NCBI RefSeq assembly: GCF_000375365.1
Contig: NZ_AQXB01000002.1
Coordinates: 62,001-126,000 of the forward strand
Length of the DNA stretch: 64,000 nucleotides
Source of the DNA: Corynebacterium mastitidis DSM 44356
GTDB taxonomy: Bacteria > Actinomycetota > Actinomycetes > Mycobacteriales > Mycobacteriaceae
Direction of reading: 5' to 3'
Part shown: piece after piece, positions 1-8,568 of the stretch
Layout: every line of letters begins with the position of its first letter
How positions within the stretch are numbered: position 1 is the stretch's first letter
Notes under the pieces: model-generated
Database searches by the model: none
Told to the model about the DNA's origin: nothing
Seen by the model: the letters and a program-made list of their open reading frames with translations, nothing else
Made by a program: the position numbers and the translations under genes

Positions 1-2
1 TG

Positions 3-3000
3 GAAAACCTGGGCCTCTCCTCCCGCGACGCGGTGCTGCTGTCCGGGGAGCTGGAAAACCTCCTGGGCCGCAAGCTGGACGCCACCGTGGTGTACGAGCA
101 CCCCACCATCGGGGAGCTGGCCACCCACCTGCTGAGCGCCCGGCCCGGCACGCGGGCCGATCAGCGGCCGGTCCAGGCCGCGGCCCCCAGCTCCGCGCCC
201 GAGGACCACGACATCGCGGTGGTGGGCATGGCCGCGCGCTTCCCCGGTGCGGAGGGCCTCGACGAGCTGTGGAGCCTCCTGGTCGAGGGGCGCGACGGCA
301 CCACCGCCCAGCCCCCCGAGGGACGCTGGGCGGAATACCAGGGCGACCCCGTGGCCCGCGCCAAGATGGCGGAGCAGAACCTCGCGGGCGGCTACCTGAG
401 CGACATCTCCTCCTTCGACGCGGAGTTCTTTGGTCTCTCCCCCCTGGAGGCGGCGAACATGGACCCGCAGCAGCGGATCATGCTGGAGCTGTCCTGGGAG
501 GCGCTGGAGCACGCCGGGCTGCCCGCCAACGAGCTGCGCGGCACCCCCGTGGGCGTGTTCTACGGCTCCTCCAACAACGACTACGGCATGCTGATCGCCG
601 CCGACCCACAGGCCGCCCACCCGTACGCGCTCACGGGCACCTCGAGCGCCGTGATTCCCAACCGCGTCTCCTACGCCCTGGACTTCCGGGGCCCCTCGGT
701 GGCGGTGGACACCGCCTGCTCCTCCTCCCTGGTGGCGGTGCACCACGCCATTCGCGCGCTGCGCGCCGGGGACGCCACCGTGGCGCTGGCGGGCGGTGTG
801 AACATCATTGCCTCGCCCTACGTGTCCACCTCCTTCGGGGAGCTGGGGGTGATTAGCCCCAGCGGGCACATCCACGCCTTCTCCGACGACGCGGACGGCT
901 TTGTCCGCGCCGACGGCGCCGGGGTGTTCGTGCTCAAGCGCGTGGCGGACGCCGTGGCGCACGGGGACACCATCCTGGCGGTGCTGCGCGGCTCCGCGAT
1001 CAACTCCGACGGACACTCCAACGGCCTGACCGCCCCCAACCCCGAGGCCCAGGTGGACGTGCTGCGGCGCGCCTACGCGGACGCCGGGGTGGACCCGCGC
1101 GACGTGGACTACGTGGAGGCCCACGGCACCGGCACGGTGCTGGGCGATCCCATCGAGGCCACCGCCCTGGGCGAGGTGCTCGGCGCCGGACGCGACGCCG
1201 CCAGGCCCACCCTGCTGGGCTCCGCCAAGTCCAACTTCGGGCACTCCGAGTCCGCGGCGGGCTCCGCCGGGCTGGCCAAGGTGATCCTGGGCATGACCCA
1301 CGACGTGCTCCCGCCCTCGATCCACTACGCGGGACCCAACCGCTACATCGACTTTGACGCCGAGCGCCTCGAGGTGGTGGAGGATCCCCGCGAGTGGCCG
1401 GAGTACTCCGGGCGCAAGATCGCGGGCGTGTCCGGCTTTGGCTTCGGCGGCACCAACGCGCACGTGGTGGTCAGCGACTACGACCCGGCGGACTACCCCG
1501 GCCTAAACGGCGGGGTGGAGGCGCTCCTGGACGACCCGGAGGACCCCACGGTGCTGCTGCCGGTCTCCGGGCACCTGCCCTCGCGGCGTCGGGCGCAGGC
1601 CGCCGCGCTGGCGGGCTACCTGGAGGGTAAGGAGGACTCCGCGCTGCCCGCCCTGGCGCGCACCCTGGCCGCGCGCAACCACGGGCGCTCCCGCGCCGTG
1701 GTGCAGGCGGCGTCCGTGGCGGAGGCCGTGGCGCGCCTGGGGCGCGTGGCCGAGGGCAAGAAGGCCACGGGCATCGCCGTGGCGGATTCACCGGCGGTCG
1801 CCGGGCCGGTGTTCGTGTACTCCGGCTTTGGCTCCCAGCACCGCAAGATGGCCAAGGACCTCGTGGCGATCTCCCCGGCGTTCCGCGACCGCCTGGAGGA
1901 GCTGGACTCCCTGGTGCAGTACGAGTCCGGGTGGTCCATGCTCGCCCTGATCCTGGACGACGCGCAGACGTACAACACGGAGACCGCGCAGGTCACCATC
2001 ACCGCCATCCAGATCGCGCTGACGGACCTGTTGGCGGACATGGGGGTGCGGCCTGCGGGCGTGATGGGCATGTCCATGGGCGAGATCGCGGCGGCCTACG
2101 CCTCCGGCGGGCTCACAGCCACGGAGGCCATGCGCATCGCCTGCCACCGCTCCCGCCTCATGGGCGAGGGCGAGAACTCGCTCGCGGAGGACGAGCTGGG
2201 CGCGATGGCCGTGGTGGAGCTGTCCACCGAGGCCCTGGCGGAGCTGGCCGCCGAGGACCCCCGTTTTGCCAGCATCGAGCCCGCCGTGTACACCGCGCCG
2301 GGCATGACCACCGTGGGCGGGCCGCGCGCGGACGTGAGCGCCCTGGTGGAGGTGCTGGAGGAGCGGGGCAAGTTCGCCCGCCTGCTGGCGGTGAAGGGCG
2401 CCGGGCACACCAGCGCCCTGGACCCGATCCTGGGCGAGCTGTCCGCCGAGATCGAGGGGCTGGCCCCGCGCCCCCTGCACACCACGCTCTTTAGCTCCGT
2501 GGACCGGGGCCGGGTGTACCGGCCCGGTGAGGTGGTGCACGATGCCGACTACTTCCTGCGCTGCACCCGCCACGCCGTGTGGTTCCAGGACGCCACCGAG
2601 GCGGCCTTCGACGCCGGACACACCGCGCTGGTGGAGATCGCCCCCAACCCCGTGGCCCTCATGGGCATGATGAGCACCGCCTTTGCCGCGGGCAAGCCGG
2701 ACGCGCAGCTACTCTTTGCCCTCAAGCGCAAGGTGCCCGCCGCGTCCTCCCTGCGGGACCTGCTGGCCACCCTCTACGTGGCCGGGGCCCCCGTGGACTT
2801 CCGCGCGGTGCGCGGCCTGGGCGGCACGCTTGCCGACGCCCCCGGCACCCAGTGGAAGAAGCAGGAGTACTGGACTTCCGCGCGGCCCTCCGCCGGGGCC
2901 AGCGGCCTGCCCGGCGCCAGGGTGACGCTGCCGGACGGCCGCGTGGCCTTTGGAGCGGACGCCGCCCAGGCGCCCTCCGGCCTGGCGCTCGTGGAGGCCG

Positions 3001-4778
3001 CCGTGGCGGCGGTGGACCCGCAGGCGCGGCTCGTAGCCAACCGGGAGCACGGCCCGCTGCCCGCCAGCGGGGAGGTGACCACCGTGGTCACCCGCCACCT
3101 GGGCGGGCTCTCCGCCTCGGTGTACGCGGCGGGCAGCGCCGAGGCCCTGGCCGAGGGCTTCGCGGCGGGGGCCTCCCTGCCGGCGGGCGAGGCGGCCGCG
3201 CCGGAGCCGGCCGAGGCCGCGCCCGCGAACCCCGCGCCCGCGCGGGCCACCGGCATGCCCGGGGCGCGCGGCGACGTGGAGGTGGAGGCCCGCCACTGGG
3301 ACCCCGCCTCCGGGGAGAGCGTGGAGGACCGGCTGCGCGCCATCGTCTCGGAGTCCATGGGCTACGAGGCCGAGGACCTGCCGCTGGAGCTGCCCCTGAT
3401 CGACCTGGGCCTGGACTCCCTGATGGGCATGCGGATCAAGAACCGCATCGAAAACGACTTCCAGATTCCGCCGCTGCAGGTCCAGGCGCTGCGCGACGGC
3501 TCGGTGGCCGACGTGATCCGCATGGTGGAGCAGGCCGTGGCGGACAAGGACGCCGCCGGGGATTCCGCCGACGCCGCCCGTGCCGAGGCCGAGCCTGCGG
3601 CTGCGGCCGAGGCCCCCGCCGCGACGGAGGAGCCGGAGGAACAGGCGGCGACCGAGGGGGCGTCGGACGGCGCCGGGCAGGGCGTGGGTGTGGCCCCGCG
3701 CGACGCCTCCGAGCGCCTGGTGTTTGCCACCTGGGCGGGCCTGACGGGCACCGCGGCGGCGGGCGTGACCAGCGCGCTGCCCGAGGTCACCGCGGAGACG
3801 GCCGAGGCCATCGCGCGGCGGCTCAGCGAGCGCTCCGGCGTGGAGATCGCCGCCGAGCAGGTGGCGGCGGCCCGCACCCTGGAGCCGCTGGCCGACCTGG
3901 TGCGCGAGGGGCTGGAGACTGAGGTGGAGGGCAACATCCGCGTGCTGCGCGCCCGCCCCGAGGGCTCCCAGGCCCCTGCGGTGTTCATGTTCCACCCCGC
4001 CGGGGGCTCCTCCGTGGTGTACCAGCCGCTCATGCGGCGGCTGCCGGAGGCCGTGCCGGTGTACGGCGTGGAGCGCCGCGAGGGGCCGCTGGAGGAGCGC
4101 GCGGCCGCCTACCTCGACGAGATCCGCGAGTACGCCGAGGGGCACCCCGTGATCCTGGGCGGGTGGAGCTTCGGCGGGGCGCTGGCCTACGAGGTGGCCC
4201 ACCAGCTGCGCGCCGCGGGCGGCGTGGAGGTGGCCACCATCGCGCTGCTGGACACGGTGCAGCCCGCCGAGCCGATCCCGGACACCCCCGAGGAGACCAG
4301 GGCCCGCTGGGAGCGCTACTCCGCCTTTGCCAAGAAGACCTACGGCCTGGACTTCCCGGTGCCCTACGAGCTGCTGGAATCCGCCGGTGAGGAGGCCATG
4401 CTTGGCATGCTCACGGAGTTCTTGAGCAGCACGGACGCCTCCGAGCACGGTCTGGCCGCCGGGGTGCTGGAGCACCAGCGCGCCAGCTTCGTGGACAACC
4501 GCATCCTGGACAGCCTGGACATGCGCCGCTGGGCGGACGTGCGGGTGCCGGTGCTGCTCTTCCGCGCCGAGCGCATGCACGAGGGCGCGATCGAGCTGGA
4601 GCCGGCTTACGCGAACATCGCCCGCGACGGCGGCTGGGCCGCCATCGTGAGCGATAATGACCTGGAGATCGTGCAACTACGCGGCGATCACCTGGCCGTG
4701 GTTGACGAGCCGGAGATCGCCACGGTGGGGGCGCACCTGACCCGCCGCATCGAGGACCTTGAAAGGGGCCGCAACTAG
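3..4778 (+). CDS. pks13: Polyketide synthase Pks13, mycolic-acid condensase (5' partial)
   Basis: The reading frame is open from base 3, so the true start lies upstream; about 1592 residues are visible. Domains in order: the end of an N-terminal acyl-carrier domain; ketosynthase with active-site Cys in DTACSSS (codon 717), EAHGTG and the SNFGHSE His; acyltransferase with GMSMGE; a second carrier domain with DLGLDSLM (Ser codon 3417); and a C-terminal thioesterase with GGWSFGG (Ser codon 4167) and a late RGDH His. This is the PPB-KS-AT-ACP-TE order of Pks13, which condenses two activated fatty acyl chains to the beta-keto mycolate precursor and hands it to trehalose. Ala/Glu-rich linkers flank the second carrier domain. 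The stop overlaps the accD3 start (TAGTG), so the two are probably translationally coupled. Only the missing N-terminus is uncertain. Confidence 0.95.
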   Translation, partial: ENLGLSSRDAVLLSGELENLLGRKLDATVVYEHPTIGELATHLLSARPGTRADQRPVQAAAPSSAPEDHDIAVVGMAARFPGAEGLDELWSLLVEGRDGTTAQPPEGRWAEYQGDPVARAKMAEQNLAGGYLSDISSFDAEFFGLSPLEAANMDPQQRIMLELSWEALEHAGLPANELRGTPVGVFYGSSNNDYGMLIAADPQAAHPYALTGTSSAVIPNRVSYALDFRGPSVAVDTACSSSLVAVHHAIRALRAGDATVALAGGVNIIASPYVSTSFGELGVISPSGHIHAFSDDADGFVRADGAGVFVLKRVADAVAHGDTILAVLRGSAINSDGHSNGLTAPNPEAQVDVLRRAYADAGVDPRDVDYVEAHGTGTVLGDPIEATALGEVLGAGRDAARPTLLGSAKSNFGHSESAAGSAGLAKVILGMTHDVLPPSIHYAGPNRYIDFDAERLEVVEDPREWPEYSGRKIAGVSGFGFGGTNAHVVVSDYDPADYPGLNGGVEALLDDPEDPTVLLPVSGHLPSRRRAQAAALAGYLEGKEDSALPALARTLAARNHGRSRAVVQAASVAEAVARLGRVAEGKKATGIAVADSPAVAGPVFVYSGFGSQHRKMAKDLVAISPAFRDRLEELDSLVQYESGWSMLALILDDAQTYNTETAQVTITAIQIALTDLLADMGVRPAGVMGMSMGEIAAAYASGGLTATEAMRIACHRSRLMGEGENSLAEDELGAMAVVELSTEALAELAAEDPRFASIEPAVYTAPGMTTVGGPRADVSALVEVLEERGKFARLLAVKGAGHTSALDPILGELSAEIEGLAPRPLHTTLFSSVDRGRVYRPGEVVHDADYFLRCTRHAVWFQDATEAAFDAGHTALVEIAPNPVALMGMMSTAFAAGKPDAQLLFALKRKVPAASSLRDLLATLYVAGAPVDFRAVRGLGGTLADAPGTQWKKQEYWTSARPSAGASGLPGARVTLPDGRVAFGADAAQAPSGLALVEAAVAAVDPQARLVANREHGPLPASGEVTTVVTRHLGGLSASVYAAGSAEALAEGFAAGASLPAGEAAAPEPAEAAPANPAPARATGMPGARGDVEVEARHWDPASGESVEDRLRAIVSESMGYEAEDLPLELPLIDLGLDSLMGMRIKNRIENDFQIPPLQVQALRDGSVADVIRMVEQAVADKDAAGDSADAARAEAEPAAAAEAPAATEEPEEQAATEGASDGAGQGVGVAPRDASERLVFATWAGLTGTAAAGVTSALPEVTAETAEAIARRLSERSGVEIAAEQVAAARTLEPLADLVREGLETEVEGNIRVLRARPEGSQAPAVFMFHPAGGSSVVYQPLMRRLPEAVPVYGVERREGPLEERAAAYLDEIREYAEGHPVILGGWSFGGALAYEVAHQLRAAGGVEVATIALLDTVQPAEPIPDTPEETRARWERYSAFAKKTYGLDFPVPYELLESAGEEAMLGMLTEFLSSTDASEHGLAAGVLEHQRASFVDNRILDSLDMRRWADVRVPVLLFRAERMHEGAIELEPAYANIARDGGWAAIVSDNDLEIVQLRGDHLAVVDEPEIATVGAHLTRRIEDLERGRN

Positions 4779-6325
4779 TGTCCACCACAGCGCAAAAGCT
4801 CGCCGACCTCCAGGAACGCCTGGACAAGGCGCAGGACCCCGGCAGCGAGCGCGCCCGCGCCAAGCGCGACGAGGCCGGGCGCACCACGCCCCGGCAGCGC
4901 ATCGCCGCGCTGCTGGACGAGGGCTCCTTTGTGGAGATCGGCGCCCTGGGCAAGACCCCCGGCGACCCGGACGCGATCTACTCCGACGGCGTGGTCACCG
5001 GCTACGGCCGCATCGACGGCCGCCCCGTGGTGGTCTACGCCCACGATAAGACCGTGTACGGAGGCTCCGTGGGCGTGACCTTTGGCCGCAAGGTGGTGGA
5101 GGTCATGGACATGGCGATCAAGATCGGCTGCCCGGTGATCGGCATCCAGGACTCCGGCGGCGCGCGCATCCAGGACGCCGTGACCTCCCTGGCCATGTAC
5201 TCCGAGATCGCGCGGCGCCAGATGCCCCTCTCGGGCCGCAGCCCGCAGATCTCCATCATGCTGGGCAAGTCCGCCGGCGGCGCGGTGTACGCGCCCGTGA
5301 CCACGGACTTTGTGATCGCCGTGGACGGCGAGACGGAGATGTACGTGACCGGCCCGGCGGTGATCCGCGAGGTCACCGGCGAGGACATCAGCTCCGCCGA
5401 GCTGGGCGGCGCTCGCCAGCAGGAGGCCAACGGCAACATCTCCGCCGTGGTGGGCAGCGAGGACGAGGCCTTTGACCTGGTGCGCGACCTGCTGGAGCAC
5501 CTGCCCTCGAGTTGCTTCGACCCCGCCCCCGTGGTGGAGGCCCCCACCGACGAGGAGGTGGCGGACACCCGCGCCCTGGACACCTTCATGCCGGACGACA
5601 CCAACGCCGGGTACGACATGATGGACCTGCTGGCCAAGCTGGGCGACGACGAGGACCTCATCGAGATCCAGGAGAACTTTGCCCCCAACCTGATCTGCGC
5701 CTTCGGCCGCATCGACGGGCGCACCGTGGGCTTCGTGGCCAACCAGCCCATGCACTATGCGGGCTGCATCGACGCCGACGCCGCCGACAAGGGCGCGCGC
5801 TTCATCCGCACCTGCGACGCCTACAACATCCCCGTGATCTTCGTGGTAGACACCCCCGGCTACCTGCCCGGCGTGGCGCAGGAGAAGGAGGGGCTGATCC
5901 ACCGCGGGGCCAAGCTGGCCTTCGCCGTGGTGGAGGCCACCGTGCCCAAGGTGGCGCTCATCGTGCGCAAGGCCTACGGCGGCGCCTACGCGGTGATGGG
6001 CTCCAAGAACCTCACGGGTGACATCAACCTCGCCTGGCCCACCGCGCAGATCGCCGTGATGGGCGCGGCGGCGGCCGTGGTGATGATCCAGGGCAAGCAG
6101 CTCGCCGCCGTGCCCCCGGGGCCGCAGCGCGACCAGATGAAGAAGCTCTTCATGGACTTCTACGACCAGAACATGACCTCCCCCTACGTGGCGGCGGAGC
6201 GGGGCTTCCTCGACGCCATGATCCAGCCGCGCGACACGCGCCTGGAGCTGCGGCGCGCCCTGCGGCAGCTGGCCGATAAGCGCGACGGTGACCTGCCCAA
6301 GAAGCACCCGATCGCGCCGATGTAG
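4778..6325 (+). CDS. accD3: Acyl-CoA carboxylase beta subunit (AccD3/AccD4), mycolate pathway
   Basis: A 515-residue carboxyltransferase subunit beginning with GTG inside the TAGTG overlap with pks13. It has the two crotonase-like halves of the biotin-dependent carboxyltransferase fold, with oxyanion-hole segments SGGARIQ and SAGGAVYAP in the first half and DTPGYLPG and YGGAYAVMGSK in the second. Length is normal for propionyl/acyl-CoA carboxylase beta chains. Position directly after pks13 identifies it as the subunit called accD3 in C. glutamicum and accD4 in mycobacteria, which carboxylates the long acyl-CoA that becomes the alpha-branch of mycolic acids. The biotinylated alpha subunit is encoded elsewhere. 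The assignment of substrate rests on gene context rather than on the sequence alone. Confidence 0.95.
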   Translation: MSTTAQKLADLQERLDKAQDPGSERARAKRDEAGRTTPRQRIAALLDEGSFVEIGALGKTPGDPDAIYSDGVVTGYGRIDGRPVVVYAHDKTVYGGSVGVTFGRKVVEVMDMAIKIGCPVIGIQDSGGARIQDAVTSLAMYSEIARRQMPLSGRSPQISIMLGKSAGGAVYAPVTTDFVIAVDGETEMYVTGPAVIREVTGEDISSAELGGARQQEANGNISAVVGSEDEAFDLVRDLLEHLPSSCFDPAPVVEAPTDEEVADTRALDTFMPDDTNAGYDMMDLLAKLGDDEDLIEIQENFAPNLICAFGRIDGRTVGFVANQPMHYAGCIDADAADKGARFIRTCDAYNIPVIFVVDTPGYLPGVAQEKEGLIHRGAKLAFAVVEATVPKVALIVRKAYGGAYAVMGSKNLTGDINLAWPTAQIAVMGAAAAVVMIQGKQLAAVPPGPQRDQMKKLFMDFYDQNMTSPYVAAERGFLDAMIQPRDTRLELRRALRQLADKRDGDLPKKHPIAPM

Positions 6326-6364
6326 GCGGCCTCGGCGGCGGCGCGGGGTGGGCCACCGGGGCTG

Positions 6365-6392
6365 GGCGTATCGCCGGACAAGGCGATACGCC
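6365..6392 (+). terminator. Perfect 11-bp inverted repeat after accD3
   Basis: GGCGTATCGCC and its exact complement are separated by 6 nt, 40 bp after the accD3 stop. No T-run follows, so this is a possible terminator, RNA-stabilising hairpin or operator rather than a classic intrinsic terminator. Confidence 0.45.
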
Positions 6393-6562
6393 AGTGTGCC
6401 CTCGGTAACGGGGACGAGGCTAATGGTCTACCCTCACCTAGGCTTGCGTACCAATGACAACGGCGGGTAAGGTCTGCCAGGTACTTGTTATGAGCCTCCC
6501 CAGCGGTGAGGCCAGGCGCGGCCCCCGTGGGCGCCCATAATTGCAATCAGAGGAGAACCCCC

Positions 6563-7084
6563 ATGATCATGACCTTCACCAAGGGCATCGCTCTTATTTC
6601 CAGCCTGCTGCTGGGCGGCGCGCCCTTCGGCTCCAGCGAGGAGGTCCCGCAGGAGACCGTGGCCGCCGCTGCCGCCAACCAGGGCGCGGCCGCCGTGGAC
6701 GCCACCGGGGATCCGATCGTGCTCGACCTGGAGGAGTTCCAGCTCACCGGCAAGGAGCGCGAGCAGGTTGCCGAGTCCTCCGTGAAGACCATCGAGGACA
6801 AGGCCGGGCACGACCTGGTGAACATCGAGTTCAACGACGACACCGTGGTGCTGCGCCCGGTGGAGTCCTTCGACGAGCAGAACGATCAGGAGTACTTCAG
6901 CGAGATCATGGATGCGCTGAAGACGCTCGGCTACGACAAGATCGCCGCCGTGGGCAAGCCGGTGTACGTGGAGGAGGCCCCGGAGTTCGACCTGGAGTCC
7001 CTGACCGCCGAGAAGGACATCGACATTGAGGCCGTGGCCCTGCCCGAGGTGGACCCGGCGTTCAGCCACGTGATCCGCGCGTAA
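6563..7084 (+). CDS. Small exported protein of unknown function
   Basis: A 173-residue protein starting at ATG 6563, preceded by a good ribosome site (AGAGGAGA, 6549-6556). A longer in-frame start at 6506 lacks a ribosome site and would bury the signal sequence. The N-terminus MIMTFTKGIALISSLLLGG is a short hydrophobic segment, probably a signal peptide or anchor. The rest is acidic, without cysteines or recognised motifs, and contains a helix-rich stretch (GKEREQVAESSVKTIEDKAG) and an Asp/Glu-rich C-terminus. I do not recognise the family. It lies between accD3 and the MmpL operon, so a cell-envelope role is possible but only inferred. A strong bidirectional terminator follows. Confidence 0.75.
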   Translation: MIMTFTKGIALISSLLLGGAPFGSSEEVPQETVAAAAANQGAAAVDATGDPIVLDLEEFQLTGKEREQVAESSVKTIEDKAGHDLVNIEFNDDTVVLRPVESFDEQNDQEYFSEIMDALKTLGYDKIAAVGKPVYVEEAPEFDLESLTAEKDIDIEAVALPEVDPAFSHVIRA

Positions 7085-7098
7085 TAACGGGCTGGATA

Positions 7099-7131
7099 AA
7101 AAGAGCAGGTGGCGTTCCACCTGCTCTTTTT
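7099..7131 (+). terminator. Bidirectional intrinsic terminator
   Basis: A 14-bp perfect stem (AAAAGAGCAGGTGG with its complement) with a 4-nt loop and T-runs on both strands. It sits between convergent genes and can serve both the exported protein and the minus-strand DUF3054 gene. Confidence 0.9.
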
Positions 7132-7185
7132 GCTTGCCGCGTAATGCTAGGAAGCGAGGCGCGGGCTGCGCCTCGTGCTACATCC

Positions 7186-7548
7186 CTACCCGCGCGCCCT
7201 CCGAGCCGCGCGGCCTGCCACGGCGCGCCAGGCCGCCATGAGCACCCCGGAGCTGACGGTGGCCACGATGATGAAGGACCAGTGCGGCACCGCGCCGTGG
7301 CGCAGCCCCCAGATCGCCAGGCCCACGATCACGGCGCAGGGCCAGGCCGCGAGCATGCTGCCCCAGAGGGAGGATCGCCGCCCCAGCGCCAGGCCGCCCC
7401 AGGCTAGGGCCACGCCCAGCAGGAAGGGCCACAGGGTGCCCAGCCAGCCACCTACCGTCAGCGGCATGTCCTCGCTGCGGTGCGCCACCCGGGCGAGCAG
7501 GGCGAAGAGGGCGATCGCGGCGGCGTCGTAGGCAAACCAACGGGTCAT
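7186..7548 (-). CDS. DUF3054 family membrane protein
   Basis: A 120-residue integral membrane protein with about four hydrophobic segments (near residues 8-20, 32-52, 62-82 and 92-110) and a basic C-terminus. Sequence pattern and size fit the actinobacterial DUF3054 family, whose function is unknown. Its ATG overlaps the stop of the upstream YbhN-like gene (ATGA), so it is the last gene of the trmB-MmpL operon. Co-expression with a mycolate exporter suggests an envelope role, but the sequence itself does not show one. Confidence 0.8.
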   Translation of the reverse strand: MTRWFAYDAAAIALFALLARVAHRSEDMPLTVGGWLGTLWPFLLGVALAWGGLALGRRSSLWGSMLAAWPCAVIVGLAIWGLRHGAVPHWSFIIVATVSSGVLMAAWRAVAGRAARRARG

Positions 7549-8567
7549 TGCTTCTCCTTAGATTCTGGGGAGGTGCGGGCGCGCAGCACCCAGCACCAGA
7601 GGAACACCACCCAGCCTACGGCCGCCAGCAGCACGAAGGTGAGCATGCGAAACACGATCGCGGCGGCCACGGCCAGGGAGGTGGGGATGCTGCCCAGGGC
7701 CACCAGGGTGGAGGTGAGCATGACGTCCACCGGGCCGAGGCCGCCGGGGGTGATCTGGGCCTGGCCCACGAGCTTCGCGGCGAGGAAGGAGAGCGCCACC
7801 CCCGCGACGTCGGGGTGTCCGCCCACGGCCACCACGCAGGCCCAGAGGCACACGATCTCCGCCACCCACTTGAGGGTAGCCCATATCAGGGGCATGACCA
7901 GGCGGGAGAGGGGAATGTCCACGGCGCGTAGCTGGGTGCGCAGCCCCGAGAGCTTATCGGTCCAGCGGTCCTCGGGGGCGCGGACCAGCCGGTTGAAGCG
8001 GCGCAGCGCGGCCAGCAGCCACGCCTCCACGGCGGCGGGGTTGCGCGCCGCCCAGCTCACCGCGTAGAGCACGGCGGCCAGCCCGGCGATCGACGCCCCG
8101 AGGGTCACCGGGTGCACCGAGGCCCCCAGGAAGAACACCGCGATCAGCCCCAGCAGGGCCATGCCCGCTGCGGCGAGCAGCCCCGAGACCACCATGTACC
8201 AGCTTGCCACCACGGCGCTGGCGCCCCAGGCCATCTGCTCGCGGAAGATCATGGCGGCGGCCACGGCGGGGCCGCCGGGCAGGGTGGCGGACCAGGAGTT
8301 GGCGGCCAGCCCCAGGGCGTTGGCGCGCCCCCGCCCGCAGGGCACGCCGGTGGCGTGCAGCAGGCTGACCATCATCTCGGCCTGGAAGATCATGGTGACG
8401 GCGGTGAAGAGCACGGCCACCGCGATGTAGCGGTTGTCCGCCCGCTTCAGCGCCGCCCAGCCCTCGTGGAGGAAGTGGGCGTTGTCCCGCAGCGCGTAGG
8501 CCAGGCAGGCCAGCACGATCGCCACGAGTCCGTAGCGGACCCACGGGCTGCGCAGCCAGGACCACAC
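7545..8567 (-). CDS. YbhN/UPF0104-like integral membrane protein (LPG synthase TM-domain family)
   Basis: A 340-residue polytopic protein with about eight hydrophobic segments. It resembles the flippase-like transmembrane half of lysylphosphatidylglycerol synthases (UPF0104/YbhN), including the region LAAKLVGQAQITPGGLGPVDVML, whose Q-ITPGGLG segment is typical of the family. No aminoacyl-transferase domain is attached. The GTG start is one base after the MmpL gene's stop, which implies one transcript. Family members are lipid-flippase-like or undefined. Position behind an MmpL3-type exporter makes a role in moving lipid or glycolipid between leaflets an attractive inference. Confidence 0.8.
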   Translation of the reverse strand: MWSWLRSPWVRYGLVAIVLACLAYALRDNAHFLHEGWAALKRADNRYIAVAVLFTAVTMIFQAEMMVSLLHATGVPCGRGRANALGLAANSWSATLPGGPAVAAAMIFREQMAWGASAVVASWYMVVSGLLAAAGMALLGLIAVFFLGASVHPVTLGASIAGLAAVLYAVSWAARNPAAVEAWLLAALRRFNRLVRAPEDRWTDKLSGLRTQLRAVDIPLSRLVMPLIWATLKWVAEIVCLWACVVAVGGHPDVAGVALSFLAAKLVGQAQITPGGLGPVDVMLTSTLVALGSIPTSLAVAAAIVFRMLTFVLLAAVGWVVFLWCWVLRARTSPESKEKQ

Positions 8568-8568
8568 G

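Noticed and set aside
2709..6307. Long antisense open frames across pks13 and accD3
   Set aside because: No motifs and biased composition; the sense products are complete and conserved.
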